A DNA stretch of 64,000 bases. It comes from Gibbula magus (taxonomy: Eukaryota > Mollusca > Gastropoda > Trochida > Trochidae). The notes under the pieces are model-generated. The model was not told where the DNA came from, did not search any database, and saw only the letters and a list, made by a program, of their open reading frames with translations. The stretch lies in contig OW388302.1 of assembly GCA_936450465.1 (NCBI GenBank), positions 13,541,530-13,605,529 of the forward strand, written 5' to 3'. Shown here piece after piece: positions 12,001 through 27,339 of the stretch (position 1 is its first letter; every line of letters begins with the position of its first letter). The translations under genes and the position numbers were made by a program.

Positions 12001-13078
12001 CTGTGATGCTATTGTTAAAGCATGTACGTTGTGTCAAGAGAACAGATCATCTCCTCCTCAAGCTCCACTACACTCCTGGGAATACCCCTCACGTCCATGG
12101 CAGCGTGTTCACATTGACTATGCAGGTCCATATCAGTCCCACATGATTCTTGTAGTGATCGATGCTTACTCCAAGTGGATTGAGTGTGCCATAGTGAAAT
12201 CAGCTACTGCTACCTCTACAGTGTCGCATTTGAGAGGTATTTTTGCAACTCATGGTTTGCCAGAAGTGGTTGTCAGTGACAATGGAACAAACTTTGTTTC
12301 TGAAGAATTTCAGGAATTCATGTCTCAAAATGGAATTGAACATATCACTGTTGCGCCACATCATCCCTCTTCAAATGGTTTGGCTGAGAGAGCAGTTGGA
12401 ATAGTCAAACAAGGTTTGAAAACAATGTCAGGCGATTCTCTACTCATAAAGTTACAAAGATTTTTGTTCACTTACAGAATCACTCCACAGTCATCAACTG
12501 GTGTAACTCCTGCACAGATGTTGATGAAACGAAATCTGAGATCGAGGCTAGATCTCATGTTTCCTGACTTCAAGGCAAGAATGAGCCATGCTCAGCGTCA
12601 TTCTAAAAATGCTTCACATCACAGAAAGGTTCGTGTCTTCAAAGTAGGAGATTCAGTATTTGTTAAGAACTTTGGTTCTGGTATAAAGTGGTTGTCGGGA
12701 GCAATCACAGAAGTGACAGGCCCGTTGTCGTACATCATCAGGCTAGATGATGATAGGCTTATCAGAAGGCATCTGGATCATATCCGATTGAGGACATGTA
12801 CATACGATAAATCAGTTCCTGATGTCGAGTCTGAAGTGCTTCATGATAATGACCAAGTTGTGATCATGTCAGATTCCAGAGCCTTGGATACTGAAGATGA
12901 TTACCAAGGTGGAAGTGTTGATCCTGTAATGTGCCGTTTTGAATCTCCAACGACACTTCCAACTGAGCCAAATGTGGGGCATCCCGAGTCCATAGCTTCC
13001 ACACCCAAGATGTCTCCAGTGCTTCGCCGCTCTACCAGAGATCGGAAACCCCCGTCACGTCTGGGAAATCCAGTATAG
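9053..13078 (+). CDS. Gag-Pol polyprotein of a Ty3/Gypsy retrotransposon
   Basis: A single 1341-codon ORF encodes the particle protein and replication enzymes. From the ATG at 9053: gag-like N-terminus, two CCHC knuckles near residues 198-211 and 218-231, aspartic protease with DTGSS at about 307, reverse transcriptase with the YIDD catalytic motif at 587-590, RNase H with CDAS around D736, then integrase with an HHCC zinc domain from about H958 and a D1022, D1076, E1112 triad (35 residues between the last two). A GPLSYIIRL stretch near 1223 resembles the GPY/F module; no chromodomain or envelope is visible. All key residues are present, so it may be functional. The ATG at 9053 follows the leader directly; the next Met is two codons on. 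Gag and pol are in one frame with no frameshift site needed. Confidence 0.96.
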   Translation: MAMIGTLPEFDPKRIRWDEWCELLEQYLIANNIEDAAQKRSVLLTCCGLSTYQLIRAQVQPDRPSTKDYAFLVRLLQDHFTPKPSEAFLRWKFNTRDRRPGESISTYVAELRKLSENCNFGNTLNTMLRDRLVAGVADESIQRKLLSEVELTFNNALKISQAVEMANRNIHDFHGGKHDSASPVNRLQKKSSRPGRHCNRCGGDTHDSAHCFFKNEKCHKCGKRGHTKKVCRSREAPSSESKQPSERNSNRHQKSHYVSSQTNEHAGTPEDIFVSSIFHVSGEKSVNIDPYTVTLLVNGVSHSFEIDTGSSATLISEKTAKKFGIVNFKPYDSNLEGYTGHSVKVIGTAGVVVTYQEKNFDLELVVTEGNRPDLMGRMWISCLNFDLKDVTINMVSETELTLNGVLQKHAQVFEESLGTLQGFEAHIYMEADAKPCFYKARSLPFSLKPKVEAELNRLLAEGVIEPVKYSEWACPIVPVIKPDSTVRICGDYKLTVNRYSKVENYPIPSLEDLCEKLSGGQKYTKLDLSHAYQQIILDEESRKYVVINTHKGLFRYTRLPFGVSSAPAIFQRTIESVLQGLNMSAAYIDDIINSGHDDQKHLINLDSVLQRLEDAGLRLKKHKCVFMAKSIQYLGHILDENGIRPVDKKLTAIQDAPIPQSLSELRSYLGLLNYYHRFLPNLPDTLSPLYDLLKQETSWNWGTKQQKAFEKSKDILHSSDLLVHYDPEKPLLLQCDASPYGLGVVLAHTMPDGTDRPISYSSRTLTAPEKNYSQLDREGLSVIYGLKKFHKYLFGRHFKIMTDHKPLVYLFSERKAIPEMASPRVQRWCVMLSAYDYTIVHKSGAAHTNCDALSRLPVAPEPGDYSDELRDKVYLLHTELETFPLTSDEVRAETQKDRDLSRVYAFVMKGWPSSKVDLELSSYQRCRDELSVSDGCLLRGSRLVIPSSLRETVLAELHNGHPGVSRMKALARGYVWWPSIDQDCDAIVKACTLCQENRSSPPQAPLHSWEYPSRPWQRVHIDYAGPYQSHMILVVIDAYSKWIECAIVKSATATSTVSHLRGIFATHGLPEVVVSDNGTNFVSEEFQEFMSQNGIEHITVAPHHPSSNGLAERAVGIVKQGLKTMSGDSLLIKLQRFLFTYRITPQSSTGVTPAQMLMKRNLRSRLDLMFPDFKARMSHAQRHSKNASHHRKVRVFKVGDSVFVKNFGSGIKWLSGAITEVTGPLSYIIRLDDDRLIRRHLDHIRLRTCTYDKSVPDVESEVLHDNDQVVIMSDSRALDTEDDYQGGSVDPVMCRFESPTTLPTEPNVGHPESIASTPKMSPVLRRSTRDRKPPSRLGNPV

Positions 13079-13164
13079 TTTGCTGTGCATGCAAACAGTG
13101 AAAAATGACTTTTCGCATTTACTCCTGTTCGCGTATGTTCGTATTTTTATATCATGTTCAAACT

Positions 13165-13178
13165 TAAGGGAGGAGGAA
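13165..13178 (+). promoter_or_regulatory. Polypurine tract
   Basis: AAGGGAGGAGGAA immediately precedes the TGTCATAATC start of the 3' LTR, the place where plus-strand DNA synthesis is primed. Confidence 0.85.
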
Positions 13179-13393
13179 TGTCATAATCATGATAATACAT
13201 AGACTCTATTCATCTGAGGTCCCTCCCTTAAGTGTAAAATGTTTTCATGAGTGAATACAGGAAGTCATCTTTTTATGTATTCATACCCGATGTAGGATTC
13301 TGGGAATAAAAGTAGTCCAGTCAAGACATGTGCTTGGTTGTCTCTCCCCAAGGTTATCAGGGTCAACTAGACAAAACTAAGTTGGTGATAACA
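13179..13393 (+). repeat. 3' LTR (215 bp)
   Basis: Starts TGTCATAATC after the polypurine tract and ends GGTGATAACA. Its last 132 bp equal bases 1-132. It is short for a Gypsy LTR. The target duplication cannot be checked because the left border is outside the window. Confidence 0.92.
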
Positions 13394-14165
13394 CAAACTT
13401 AGATCCTACCTAATAACCCTGGCTTGCTACACACAAAGCTGATTATTGTTTGGCTGATGTCATTATTAACCCAAGCTACGACAGTCGATGGATGGATTTC
13501 TGTTTAATATAAGAGAATAGGTTTTAACATCGAAAAGTATGTAAAACATGAATGGATGGAAGATTTGAACAGTTTTGCACATAATAGCAGATAATTCTGA
13601 TAACCTCAAATGTCTGTTCGGAGAGTATCTTCTGGGAAACATACCGTGAACCTGATAGTAGCTATGTAGAAACAACACACAACCAATACTTATTTTGCAA
13701 GCTTAGAAATACATGTGTTTCTTTATGTTAACCGTAAGCACAATTTATTTCAATATATACATGGCGTATCTAATCCTTTCAGTAGCCACGTAACCGTGCT
13801 ATCTACGACCGCCATGTTCTCCGAAATTAGTACACCTCAGATCATCTTGTCCAAATCAATCAATTACACCATTAAAATATAAATTAAAGCGAACTGGTAA
13901 CAACCGACAGCCCTGTCGAACACCGCACATACAGTAAAAAAGTGAAACCTTCATGTAGTGAGTCACATGACTCCATATTGAAACACATATGTTTAATCAA
14001 TCACAAAACTCTACAAGGAAGCTTAGACAGCCATATTTTCAAAATCATAATGCCCATCAAAGGTCGCCTAAATATATACTGATAGAAATGAATAAGGGAA
14101 CGTTTGGTTTGCTTAGGATTTTTTTAATGATCCTGTATGAGGTTTGAACGCTGTGAAACACAAAT
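13394..14165. other. Unassigned DNA right of the retrotransposon
   Basis: No ORF above chance, no clear repeat. Probably the pre-insertion host sequence. Confidence 0.4.
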
Positions 14166-14169
14166 CTGG

Positions 14170-14700
14170 AATTTGTTCAAAGTCAGTATCATGTGTGTCC
14201 CCCATGTTTATTGATTCCTGCAGCACGCCTCTTTTGTATGAGTTTACTCATAACAGCTCTCTGAAAAGTAAGCCACTCTTCTACAAGAACGTCATGCAGT
14301 AGGTTGGGGTTCTCGGGCTGCATTTGGCGTTCTCAACCCTGTGATCCAGAACATCGTAGAGATGTTATAACGGATTAATGTTGGGACTTTTGGATGGCCA
14401 AGGTCGAATCCTCGCAGCATTAGTCTGCAGATACTGCATTGGAACTCGAGCGGTTTGAAGCTGGCCGTTATCCTGCTGAAAACAAAAGTTACGTCCACAA
14501 CGATTGGCAACAAAACGAACACCAGTAAGTCTGTCTGCAACACGTAAGAGTTACGTTCTACTATCGTACGTTATCATAACAGAGCCACATCTCTCTTAGG
14601 TTGATGTGAGGATTATTTGTGGTCACACACTGAAAAGTCACTGATTAATTCAAATGGGTATTCAGAACAAATCACATACTCGACGACCATTATCAGCTTC
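14170..14700 (-). pseudogene. Tc1/mariner-type transposase remnant
   Basis: The minus strand, read across frames, gives pieces of the DDE domain of a Tc1-like transposase: a GSVMITY-like piece near 14580, then CFQQDNGQLQTARV (holding the second catalytic D), RPWPSKSPNINPL (family pattern SPDLNPIEH), LYDVLDHRV, an EEW-like piece and a C-terminal AAGINKHGGHTH. The third catalytic acidic position falls on a stop (TAA in the family's IEH position) and at least one frameshift splits the region, so it is dead. No terminal inverted repeats were located. The 83-codon minus-strand frame at 14292-14543 is an out-of-frame shadow of this. Confidence 0.8.
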
Positions 14701-14704
14701 ACAG

Positions 14705-17030
14705 ATTAGTTGACTCATTTTTGTTCTCGAAAAGACGACCATTTCCTATCCTAAAACAAGTTATCTCACAGTGTAAAATCTATACTTTTAACAGACATGG
14801 CATTTTAGATTCATTTACTGACATCATCTCAACTAAGATTGGTATAGACGTTGCAATTGAGATTAAAGTTCATAGTGAGATCATTTCCAACGGGAGGTTT
14901 TATTTAATATGAGTCCTGTCCGATTTGCTACATGTATGAAGAAACATACACAGTGACAACATGAGGTTAACAGAGGTTTTGCAGAAAACTATAAAGGATG
15001 TTTTAGCGTCTGCGACATAGTGGTGATTTGGAAGTTTTCGAAAACGTCTTATTTTATCATGTTTATTAATGAAGTTGAAGATACTAAACTCATGTATTTC
15101 AGTCTTCAAATTCATATTTATGTTCTACTGTGCAATGCAATATTTCTTTATTAACGTATTAATCTGATTCTGTCTGTAAATACAAAGTACCTATTCTCGA
15201 AAGTGGTATTTAGGATCAAAGTTAGGATATCCTATCAAGTGAATCATGTCAAAAGGCCCTCAGTATTGTATTTAATTTTAAAATCCATTTTCGGACGGAC
15301 GTATGACAACTGTAGTGATTCACATAATCATTGAATTTATGATGCATACTTTAAAGTTGACAAGGAGTACGTTAATGTGATTATGCAGTTGGAAAAAAAC
15401 ATTAAACTATTATGTAATAGTGCGCTCCTGGTGGCAAGAATTAAATTCAAAGAGCAAAACTATTCACAATGTATACAACAGTTTTCTAGAGCTTTTAATT
15501 AGTAAAAGGAGACACACATGTATTTATAGGGGTTTTCAGGGTTTAAATCTACAATCTATAACCAACTTTGATCAAGCTGCAAGTACACAAACGCACAGTT
15601 GTCTAGAGTCGGTCATTCTTGAAAAGGAGAAATTATATCAGGGGACTGAAGTTTGGACGCTTTGACATGCCAAATCAGTGTCGCTGCATCTACAGTCTAG
15701 GTCAAGGTTAAGTTTATAAGTAGATGTTATCAAGTGGGTGTGCATGGCATGTTCAATATCGTATCCTGCATCAGGAATAAACACTTGATATTACATATCC
15801 GTTGTCTTTACACCATCCAGTGTGTGATAGTCAAACCAATGTAGTTACATTTGAATCATTGTCCTACCATGTATAAATCTGACAGAAGTATGACACGCCC
15901 CTGCCATTTCCAATTAAATGATATCACTCAAAATGTCTTCTGGTGAAGACTTTCCTCTGTTTAGTGATTTGGGGATTTATTTTGATTTATGCTACACAGG
16001 AAAGAGAGCATTACTAATATCGAGGTCAATAAAAAAACTCTCATGAATTCCCCCATATATCAAGTTTGCTTATATAGCAACATTTGTTAGAGTGCAATAT
16101 CCCATATTTCGTCGTCAGTGATGTCATTAATCAAATGTTCGTGACGTAATTTAACCTTAAAACATTCAGCTGTAAGTGTGACTGTACATCTAAACACTCT
16201 TACCGCTTACTCGACCAAATCCAGGTTCAACAACCGGCAGTTAAGCTATTTCACATTCAGTACCCCTTTGATAGATTGCCAGAGCTCCCATGGATGAATA
16301 CGCTAAAAGTATATGTCATTTAGATATTGAACAAATGTAACTTTGTCATATATGGAATCATACTATCTGCGATTTTACCAGAACGACACAAACTTTTCAT
16401 TAACTTAGTTTTATTTACTTCATTAAACCTTTCTGTGAAATGTCGAATGTGACAGATGTGAATGTGAAACATGGCTTTTCATACAATGTGCTATATATTT
16501 TCCATCGTATTGTGAGATGTAACGGGCTAGGAGATTAGGAGAGCGGTTGGTCGAAAACAAATGTTGACACCCTGTAGGGGTAGTGGGGTGTGGGTTTGTG
16601 GGAGACTTCCAATTAGACGATCGTGCTGTTTACATGGCTGGTGTTGCATCGTCTATATATTCATCATCTTTAGAATAATTGAAAGTCCTGAATGGAAATA
16701 ATTAACCCTTAATAAACATTACGATCACTGAATATACATTTGATATTGTTTTCTATATCAATACTTACACATCATGTGCATATAGTTCGTCCACAATACT
16801 GAAAATACGCTCATTAAGAATAACCTAAGCATAAAGTCAGTCAGAAATAGGTTTGTTCATCTATTATATATCAATATAAGGAGTAAGAGCGTACAACATT
16901 ATTACATAAAGTTTCTTGGTGTTTAAAATGTAAGGCATTTATTATCTGCATTGGTGTGTGATCGAATTGTCATGGAAATAACGAAGCGTCTCTTGTGAGA
17001 TTGATTTTGTCAGTTATTTGTTTATAGCTA
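14705..17030. other. Unassigned AT-rich DNA
   Basis: Short ORFs only (up to about 80 codons), none with recognisable motifs. No tandem repeats seen. Confidence 0.4.
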
Positions 17031-17039
17031 TAGATATAA

Positions 17040-17689
17040 AGTTTTCCATGTTATGAATTACTATCTGTGCAAAGGTAAAAACTTTGGAACATTTTGGCCT
17101 TAGCACTATTGCGTAACATTTATGAGAACGTAAATGTATATGTACGTCATAATAATGAAATTTCAAAAACATGTATTAATAAGTTAGGAGTGAGACAAGG
17201 GTGCATTTTAAGCCCATTTCTCTTTACCTTTTTCATAAATGAATTTGCAGTAAAAATAGATACCAACTGTGATTATGGCACTCAGCTTCATCCGGATTTT
17301 ACCAAGATATGTTTACTATTGTTTGCAGATTAAATTATCCTTGTCTCGTCAATAATCAAAGGCTTACAGAGTCAAATTAATTAACTTGATTGTTACTCTG
17401 ATCAATGGACGTTGACAGTAAACATGAATAAAACAAAAAATATCGTATTTAAAAATGGATGTTTAAGTTATTAAGTAATGGAAATTGGTACCTTAAAGGA
17501 GAAAAATAGAAGCTACAGGATTTTATAAATATATTGGTGTTCACTTCAGCAGAAACCTATCATGGAATAAACATTCACATCAAGCTGCTATACAAGCAAA
17601 GGAAGTGGTTATGTGTATATTTAAGAATCTGAAAGTTTTAGGAAACATTTCATACCAATTTTGGTTTAAAAATATTTGATTAACGTGTA

Positions 17690-17690
<1 letters not shown>
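17040..17690 (+). pseudogene. Non-LTR retrotransposon reverse transcriptase remnant
   Basis: Fragments in shifting frames match a LINE reverse transcriptase in order: GVRQGCILSPFLF (17190), LLFAD (17320) where the second D of the catalytic pair is replaced by a stop, SDQWTLTVNMNKTKNIVF (17400) of the thumb, and a YIGVHFSRNLSWNKH-like piece (17530). Several stops and frame changes show it is inactive. Neither the endonuclease nor the 3' end was found. Confidence 0.85.
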
Positions 17691-22135
<4,445 letters not shown>

Positions 22136-22589
22136 CTTGAAAAAGTGGAGTAAGGGATGCGGAAAATCCCTCTCCAAGGGCAGGTAAGTATGCCTGGTCT
22201 CGTGACGTCACTACCGGAATAAGTCACTCTCCTAAAAGTTGCAGAGCAAGACAGACGTGTTTTGTTCTGAGACTTGGGTTTTTTAGCGCTTTGTTGCTAA
22301 CTTGCTATTGCTATCTTTTATTATTTAAGAGATAATTTTCAAAGCCTTATTCTACGTTCATCGCTAGCAGGTTGTTTAGACAATCTGTTTTCATTAGGTG
22401 TTGAGTTGCAAGGGGGCTTGTTGACATGTGCTAGCTGTGTGCTGCCTGGCGGGGTAGTTGCATGCTTTGCACGTACAATTCGTGCCTTTTGTTTTTCTCT
22501 CACCTTCATCGGGTAACTGCTCGGTTCGCACGTTGTAAGTCGTACCTTCCGCCAGTGCCTTTGTTCGCCGTTAGTTATTGACTAGCTTC

Positions 22590-23050
22590 ATCTACGCCTG
22601 TGACTTGCTTCGCCTGTCATTCGCTCCGCCGGTCTTTCGCTTTTGGTTTGTATCAACTTGACTCAAGTTGTCTTGCCAGTGATTCGCTCCGCCAGTCACT
22701 CGCTTCGCTAGTTACTTGCTTCGCCAGCCATTCGCCTAAGGTTCGATTCTACTGTACTGGCATTATGTCGCCAGTGGCTTGCAAAAGTCACTCGCTTCGC
22801 CAGTCTATCGCCTTAGTGTTTGACTCTCGCGGAGGGTTCGCTTCGCCAAGCATTCGCTTCACCAGTCATTCGCCTTAGGTTCGATTCTACTGTACTGGCA
22901 TTGTGTCGCCAGTGGCTTGCAAAGGTCACTCGCTTCGCCAGTCTATCGCCTTATGCTCGACGCTCGCGTAGGCTCGATTCGACTTGACTCGCATCGTCTC
23001 GCTAGTGACTAGCTTCGCCTGTCATTCGTTTCGCCAGTCGTTTGCTTTCA
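22590..23050 (+). repeat. GC-rich TTCGCCAGTCA repeats with a 138-bp higher unit
   Basis: Dozens of variants of TCGCTTCGCCAGTCATTCGC occur in this block. A longer unit repeats at 138 bp: GTTCGATTCTACTGTACTGG begins at 22741 and 22879, followed both times by CGCCAGTGGCTTGCAAA. 138 is a multiple of three, so a 92-codon ORF (22600-22878) stays open without being evidence for a protein. A consensus donor (GGGCAG|GTAAGT) lies upstream near 22183, and AATAAA at 23133. Confidence 0.75.
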
Positions 23051-23315
23051 GGTAGTATCTACTTGTTACGTGTTTTAGTGTTTGACTTAGTCAGTGTCTT
23101 GCCTTTGTTTAGCCAGTTAATAACTTTGTCTAAATAAACGGGATAGTTGATATTGACTTCGTTCTCTTCGAGTTCGAAGCCTCTGCTTTCAGCTTGTTGC
23201 CTTGCGTATACTCACTTAGGCGTCTCGTCATCTACGTTCCTGGTGAGGTTACGTTTTTGGTAATTAGCTATCAGAAGGGTTGATGTTCTTACACTACTGT
23301 GCAGAATTAAGTACA

Positions 23316-23380
23316 TAGGATGTTCGCGAAATGTTCGCAAAATGTTCGCGAAATGTGCGCAAATTGTTCGCGAAATTTGC
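23316..23380 (+). repeat. Short-period repeat of AAATGTTCGCG
   Basis: Five or so imperfect 11-12-bp units (ATGTTCGCGAA, ATGTTCGCAAA, TTGTTCGCGAA). Function unknown. Confidence 0.7.
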
Positions 23381-23732
23381 ACTCTGTAAGTATTTCAATT
23401 TGTTACAACTGTTATGGTTTATCATTCTAAATTTTGTCTGTGTGACAAACACCTCAATCAGTATCAGATCGGAATACGTTCAATATGCATTAGTTAAGTA
23501 AGTTTTTATTATACAAAAACATTAAAATTAAAATGCATTTACCGCCTTGCATGTCAATCATTTTAATCTTCCTCACTTAACCATTTACAATTACCATTGA
23601 CACAACTTTAAAATGACATCACTTACTCTTGCTTAACTGAATTAACTCGCTAAGCGTTAATAGCATATTTGTTTATACCCACTCAATGATAATTTGAAAT
23701 TATTACTCGTCGGTAATCCTCCTTAATCCATT

Positions 23733-24032
23733 ATGAAAGCAATCGTCGAACAGATAACTTATTCCTCGGATCTCAGATACAAGCTTTGGTCAGATATAAG
23801 TATTGCTCACCCTACATACCAATCACTGTCACCAGTACAGAAAATGGTATTATGTTTTAATGATAGTAAGTCTGTAAAGCCCCTTGCCGCTCTTTTGTCC
23901 CATACGCCTCATGGCCAGTTGCTGTTTTTATCATTATGGTTTAAACACATTTATTTCATTCAAGAAATGGACTATTGTGATTCTATATCCTCTGAGTTTG
24001 ATTGTTCAATGCAGCATGTGACACGTACATAA
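23733..24032 (+). pseudogene. 99-codon ORF, possibly a LINE ORF2 C-terminal fragment
   Basis: The spacing of hydrophobic and charged residues (LRYKLW, then LSPVQKMVLCFND, then KPLAALL) recalls the last segment of molluscan LINE ORF2 proteins, and a better LINE fragment starts 280 bp downstream. There are no catalytic motifs, so the assignment is weak; a chance ORF is the alternative. Confidence 0.25.
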
Positions 24033-24309
24033 CATATATTTCTACCTCTTCTTCGTCTTGATTGAATATTTAAAGCTTTTTGGAACCAGCAAGTCCAATA
24101 TATATGTATTCTCAAAAGTCACTGTTTGTACCTCTCTGATATTTTAATTCAATTTCTTTATTTCCGTTGTGTATACAGATAATTGGAATACATAAGGCAT
24201 GGAGAAAGGTACAGGTATATTCAAGAGATTGTGACATCGGGTGGTTGATGGAATAAATACATTAGAATGTTTGTGTAAGAACAAAGGTAAAATGTACAAC
24301 TCACAAAAA

Positions 24310-24463
24310 GTTATATGAAACTGGCTCCTCTTCACTAGTGATTAGACGATATAAACATAAAATGTGTTTGTTCTATACAATGAACGCGAATATGACGCCT
24401 AATTACCTGTCGGAGCTGATTCCTCCAATGATAAATAATCAATCACTTTATGAATTAAAAAAT
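24310..24463 (+). pseudogene. LINE ORF2 C-terminal remnant, left part
   Basis: Reads LVIRRYKHKMCLFYTMN and then TPNYLSELIPP and NNQSLYELKN, the segment that follows the RT in many animal LINE ORF2 proteins. The reading is cut at about 24463 by the 2.3-kb pearl-like element and resumes at 37597 with SGDAIQVPSC. This shows that the element, and everything inside it up to 37596, entered an older LINE copy. Confidence 0.8.
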
Positions 24464-26761
24464 AGAGCCATGGCCTCTGTAGCTCATCAGGAGATAATAA
24501 GTGGGGTATGTTATGGAGTGGACTTTATAGCAATGGTCAGATAATGGAATGTAGTAATAAGAATCTAGGTAGTGAAACGATTAAAGCAGTTTAAAAATAT
24601 TTTGTTACCATAACTTTGCCAATCTGCTATATATATGTGTTGAAAGAGCAACACAAAGCTTGGAAATAAATTGGTGGTATCAAACATATAATAATGTGGT
24701 GGAGAGATCATACTATTTTTTAAGATCGTACACACATTATATAATAATGAATATACCGGGTACAATTCTTTGCATACAATTCACCACTGTAAGCTATTGC
24801 AATAATGGCCTGGGGCTGTAGAAGAAAATGAAAAAAACCTTTTTAGGTCATGACCCCTGTTAATTATTATCAAAATTGGTTACACATAAATCAACATTCT
24901 TTATGAATATCATACACCTTTGCATTATATTGTTTTAATTCTTAATTGCATTATGGCAATACCAACATTTATTACATAATGAATAGGAGCCTCAGTTTTT
25001 GAAAATCCCATTTCTCATAGGCTCCATTTCAATACTTAATAAATTGGTGAATTTTTTTTAGTAAATTCTTTTTCACCATTTCTTATAGGCTCCTTTTCAA
25101 TATTTGATAAAATGGTGATATTCTATGAATAAATTCTTTTTTAGAGTCAGTGGAAGACTAAAGCAGTCTCACGCACAGTCTATGATAACACAGTGCTGCA
25201 CAGTAGTTTGAAGTAACCTGAAACCTCTGTGTAACTATCAGTTTTCATTCTTCTGCCAGGAAGAGGTCAACACAATGCAATTACATAACATGCAGACACT
25301 GGACTCACAGCCAGTAAAATTTATATGTTAGATGCAGTTTTTCCTACAATTAATTATTTTTCTGTACTGGAGAAGATGATGAAAATAGGTGTGATGTCAC
25401 AATCTCATATAGCTACTTCTTTTATAGTCCTATGTTATCACCAGTCATCACTAGTCATATTCAGTTCACATATCTCATGTAAAATGAAAAAATTTAATTC
25501 CTCTTCAAGTTATTCCTTCAAAGGGTATTCAATAGTTCTCATTTCAAATAGATTCACATTAAACATGTCCATGATGTAGACATCTATCTCATTTCTTGTT
25601 CCTATTGAATAAAATTAACTGCAAAGTTAAGAGAAAACTAAATCAGATATAAAGTATAAAATATGATATAAATAAGGTATACCAAATTGACTCGTACTGG
25701 AAATTCTCAATAATTAATTAATTAATTCTCCAAATAATTACACAATATCATGAGATATTAAAAAACTCCATTATTTACTCTTAAATTACAAAGAACATAT
25801 TATTAGATTTAATAAAAGATTCTGTATTAAGTCTTTAGAATACTTTTAGACTTGTGTACCTTTATCAGCAAATTCACTTGCAAAATACAAATAATTACTC
25901 ATATGTGAAATGTGAGACAAAGATAAAATATGACTTATAATTTTTGTTAGACCTCCAATTCTAAGTTTTTAATTCTAAATATCTCTTTTTCATCAGACAT
26001 ATTATATTCTCAAAGCACATGTTAGAACTCTCACATCAGAAAGATGAAATGCCTTTAACTCAGCTGTTTTCTTTAAAATTACCTCCCTTACCTAATTACT
26101 GATTGAAGTGCACATATAATCTCAGAAAGATGCTGTAAACTGAAATAGGCTTTTAGGTTATGATCTCTGTGACCCATATTTGGGGTCACAGACTCACCAA
26201 ATTTACAATTTAGAATCCCTTACAGCCAAGGAGTCTGTACATAAAATTTCAGCTCGCTAGAGCCATTGGGACTGGAGATGAAGATGAAAATAGCATTTTA
26301 GGTCATTGCCTCTGTGACCCAATATTTGGAGTCTCATTGTCACCAAATTTACAATTTAGAATCCCCTTCAGTCAAGGAGTATGTACATAAAATTTCAGCT
26401 CTCTACGTTCATTGGGACTGGAGAAGATGATGAAAATAGTTTTTTTTAGGTAATGACCCCTGTGAGCCACACTTGGGGTCACAGGGTCACCAAATCTACA
26501 ATTTAGAATCCCTTTCAGCCAAGGAGTCTGTACATAAAATTTCAGCTCTCTGGAGTCATTGGTTCTGGAGAAGAAGATGAAAATAGCTTTTAAGGTTATG
26601 ACCCCTGTGACCCACATTTGGGGTCACAGGGTCACCAAATTTACAATTTAGTATCCCCTTCAGCCAAGGAGTCTGTACATTAAATTTCAGCTCTCTGGAG
26701 TCATTGGTTCTGGAGAAGAAGTCGAAAAAGCGAAAAGTTTACGGACGGACGGACGGACGGA
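24464..26761 (+). mobile_element. 2.3-kb pearl-like element, copy 1, left part
   Basis: Starts AATAGAGCCATGGCCTCTG, TAGCTCATCAGG and ends in (ACGG)n at 26761; the remaining 3' end (ACGG tract, hairpin, GATGAGCTAAAAA) is at 37512-37599. Positions 24464-26760 match the copy at 45545-49520 with only a handful of substitutions and one 11-bp indel. The first 1.7 kb is unique-looking; the last 600 bp is four to five ~145-bp cores (GGTCACAGGGTCACCAAATT, CAGCCAAGGAGTCTGTACAT). Small ORFs inside occur in both copies but have no recognisable product. Confidence 0.85.
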
Positions 26762-26853
26762 CCCACGGATGATACATCATGTGGCATATTTTATTGTGTG
26801 GCTAGACACCTAAAATGCAAATTTGTGTGGCTGTTATATATATATGAAAAAAG

Positions 26854-27336
26854 GTGTTCTTACGGATGATACATTGTGTGACTTGCCAGGAACTTGGACA
26901 TATTAATGTGACTATTTGTCCATGTTTTAATGTGCCTTTCTTGGACAATTTATGTGGTTACATTAAACCTTCTGGACATATTAATGTGACTATTTGTCCA
27001 TGTTTTAATGTACCTTTCTTGGACAATTTATGTGGTTACATTAAACCTTCTGGACATATTAATGTGACTATTTGTCCATGTTTTAATGTGCCTTTCTTGG
27101 ACAATTTATGTGGTTACATTAAACCTTCTGGACATATTAATGTGACTATTTGTCCATGTTTTAAAGTGTCTTTCTTGGACAATTTATGTGGTTACATTAA
27201 ACTTTCTGGACATATTAATGTGACTAATTGTCCATGTTTTAATGTGTCTTTTTTGGACAATTTAAATTTCAATGTTTCAAGATTCATTATTAATCGAAAA
27301 ACACACCAGTACAATTCAGGTATGTTTAATGTTTAA
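26854..27336 (+). repeat. 78-bp tandem repeat, about five units
   Basis: Units start GGACATATTAATGTGACTAT and contain TTGTCCATG and CTTGGACAATTTATG. Because 78 is a multiple of three, a 160-codon ORF stays open with 26-residue repeats beginning GHINVT. The words TGGACA and TGTCCA, in both orientations, recur here as in the 93/99-bp array. I treat it as repeat DNA, not as a gene. A second near-copy of the element's terminal sequence (ACGGATGATACATTGTGTG) lies at 26863. Confidence 0.75.
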
Positions 27337-27339
27337 TTA

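Larger units (their letters stand above)
1..13393 (+). mobile_element. Ty3/Gypsy LTR retrotransposon, 5' LTR truncated by window edge
   Basis: In order it has a partial 5' LTR, a tRNA-type primer binding site, an interrupted leader, one long gag-pol ORF, a polypurine tract and a full 3' LTR. The LTRs match without difference over the 132 bp that can be compared, and the ORF has no stop, which indicates a recent insertion. The leader is split at a TTAA by an 8.6-kb element at 351-8993, so without it the element would be about 4.8 kb. The tRNA-Ser-type primer, two CCHC knuckles and a single fused ORF recall the Mag-like clade; that placement is inference. No envelope-like ORF is seen between pol and the 3' LTR. 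Confidence 0.93.

Noticed and set aside
13079..13178. Envelope gene between pol and the 3' LTR
   Set aside because: Only 100 bp are available and they end in the polypurine tract.
22600..22878. 92-codon ORF
   Set aside because: Generated by the TTCGCCAGT repeats with a unit length divisible by three.
25325..25579. Small ORFs conserved between 24.5-26.6 kb and 45.6-49.4 kb (84, 66 and 81 codons)
   Set aside because: Their conservation only reflects the recent duplication of the whole 2.3-kb element, including non-coding parts; no motifs.
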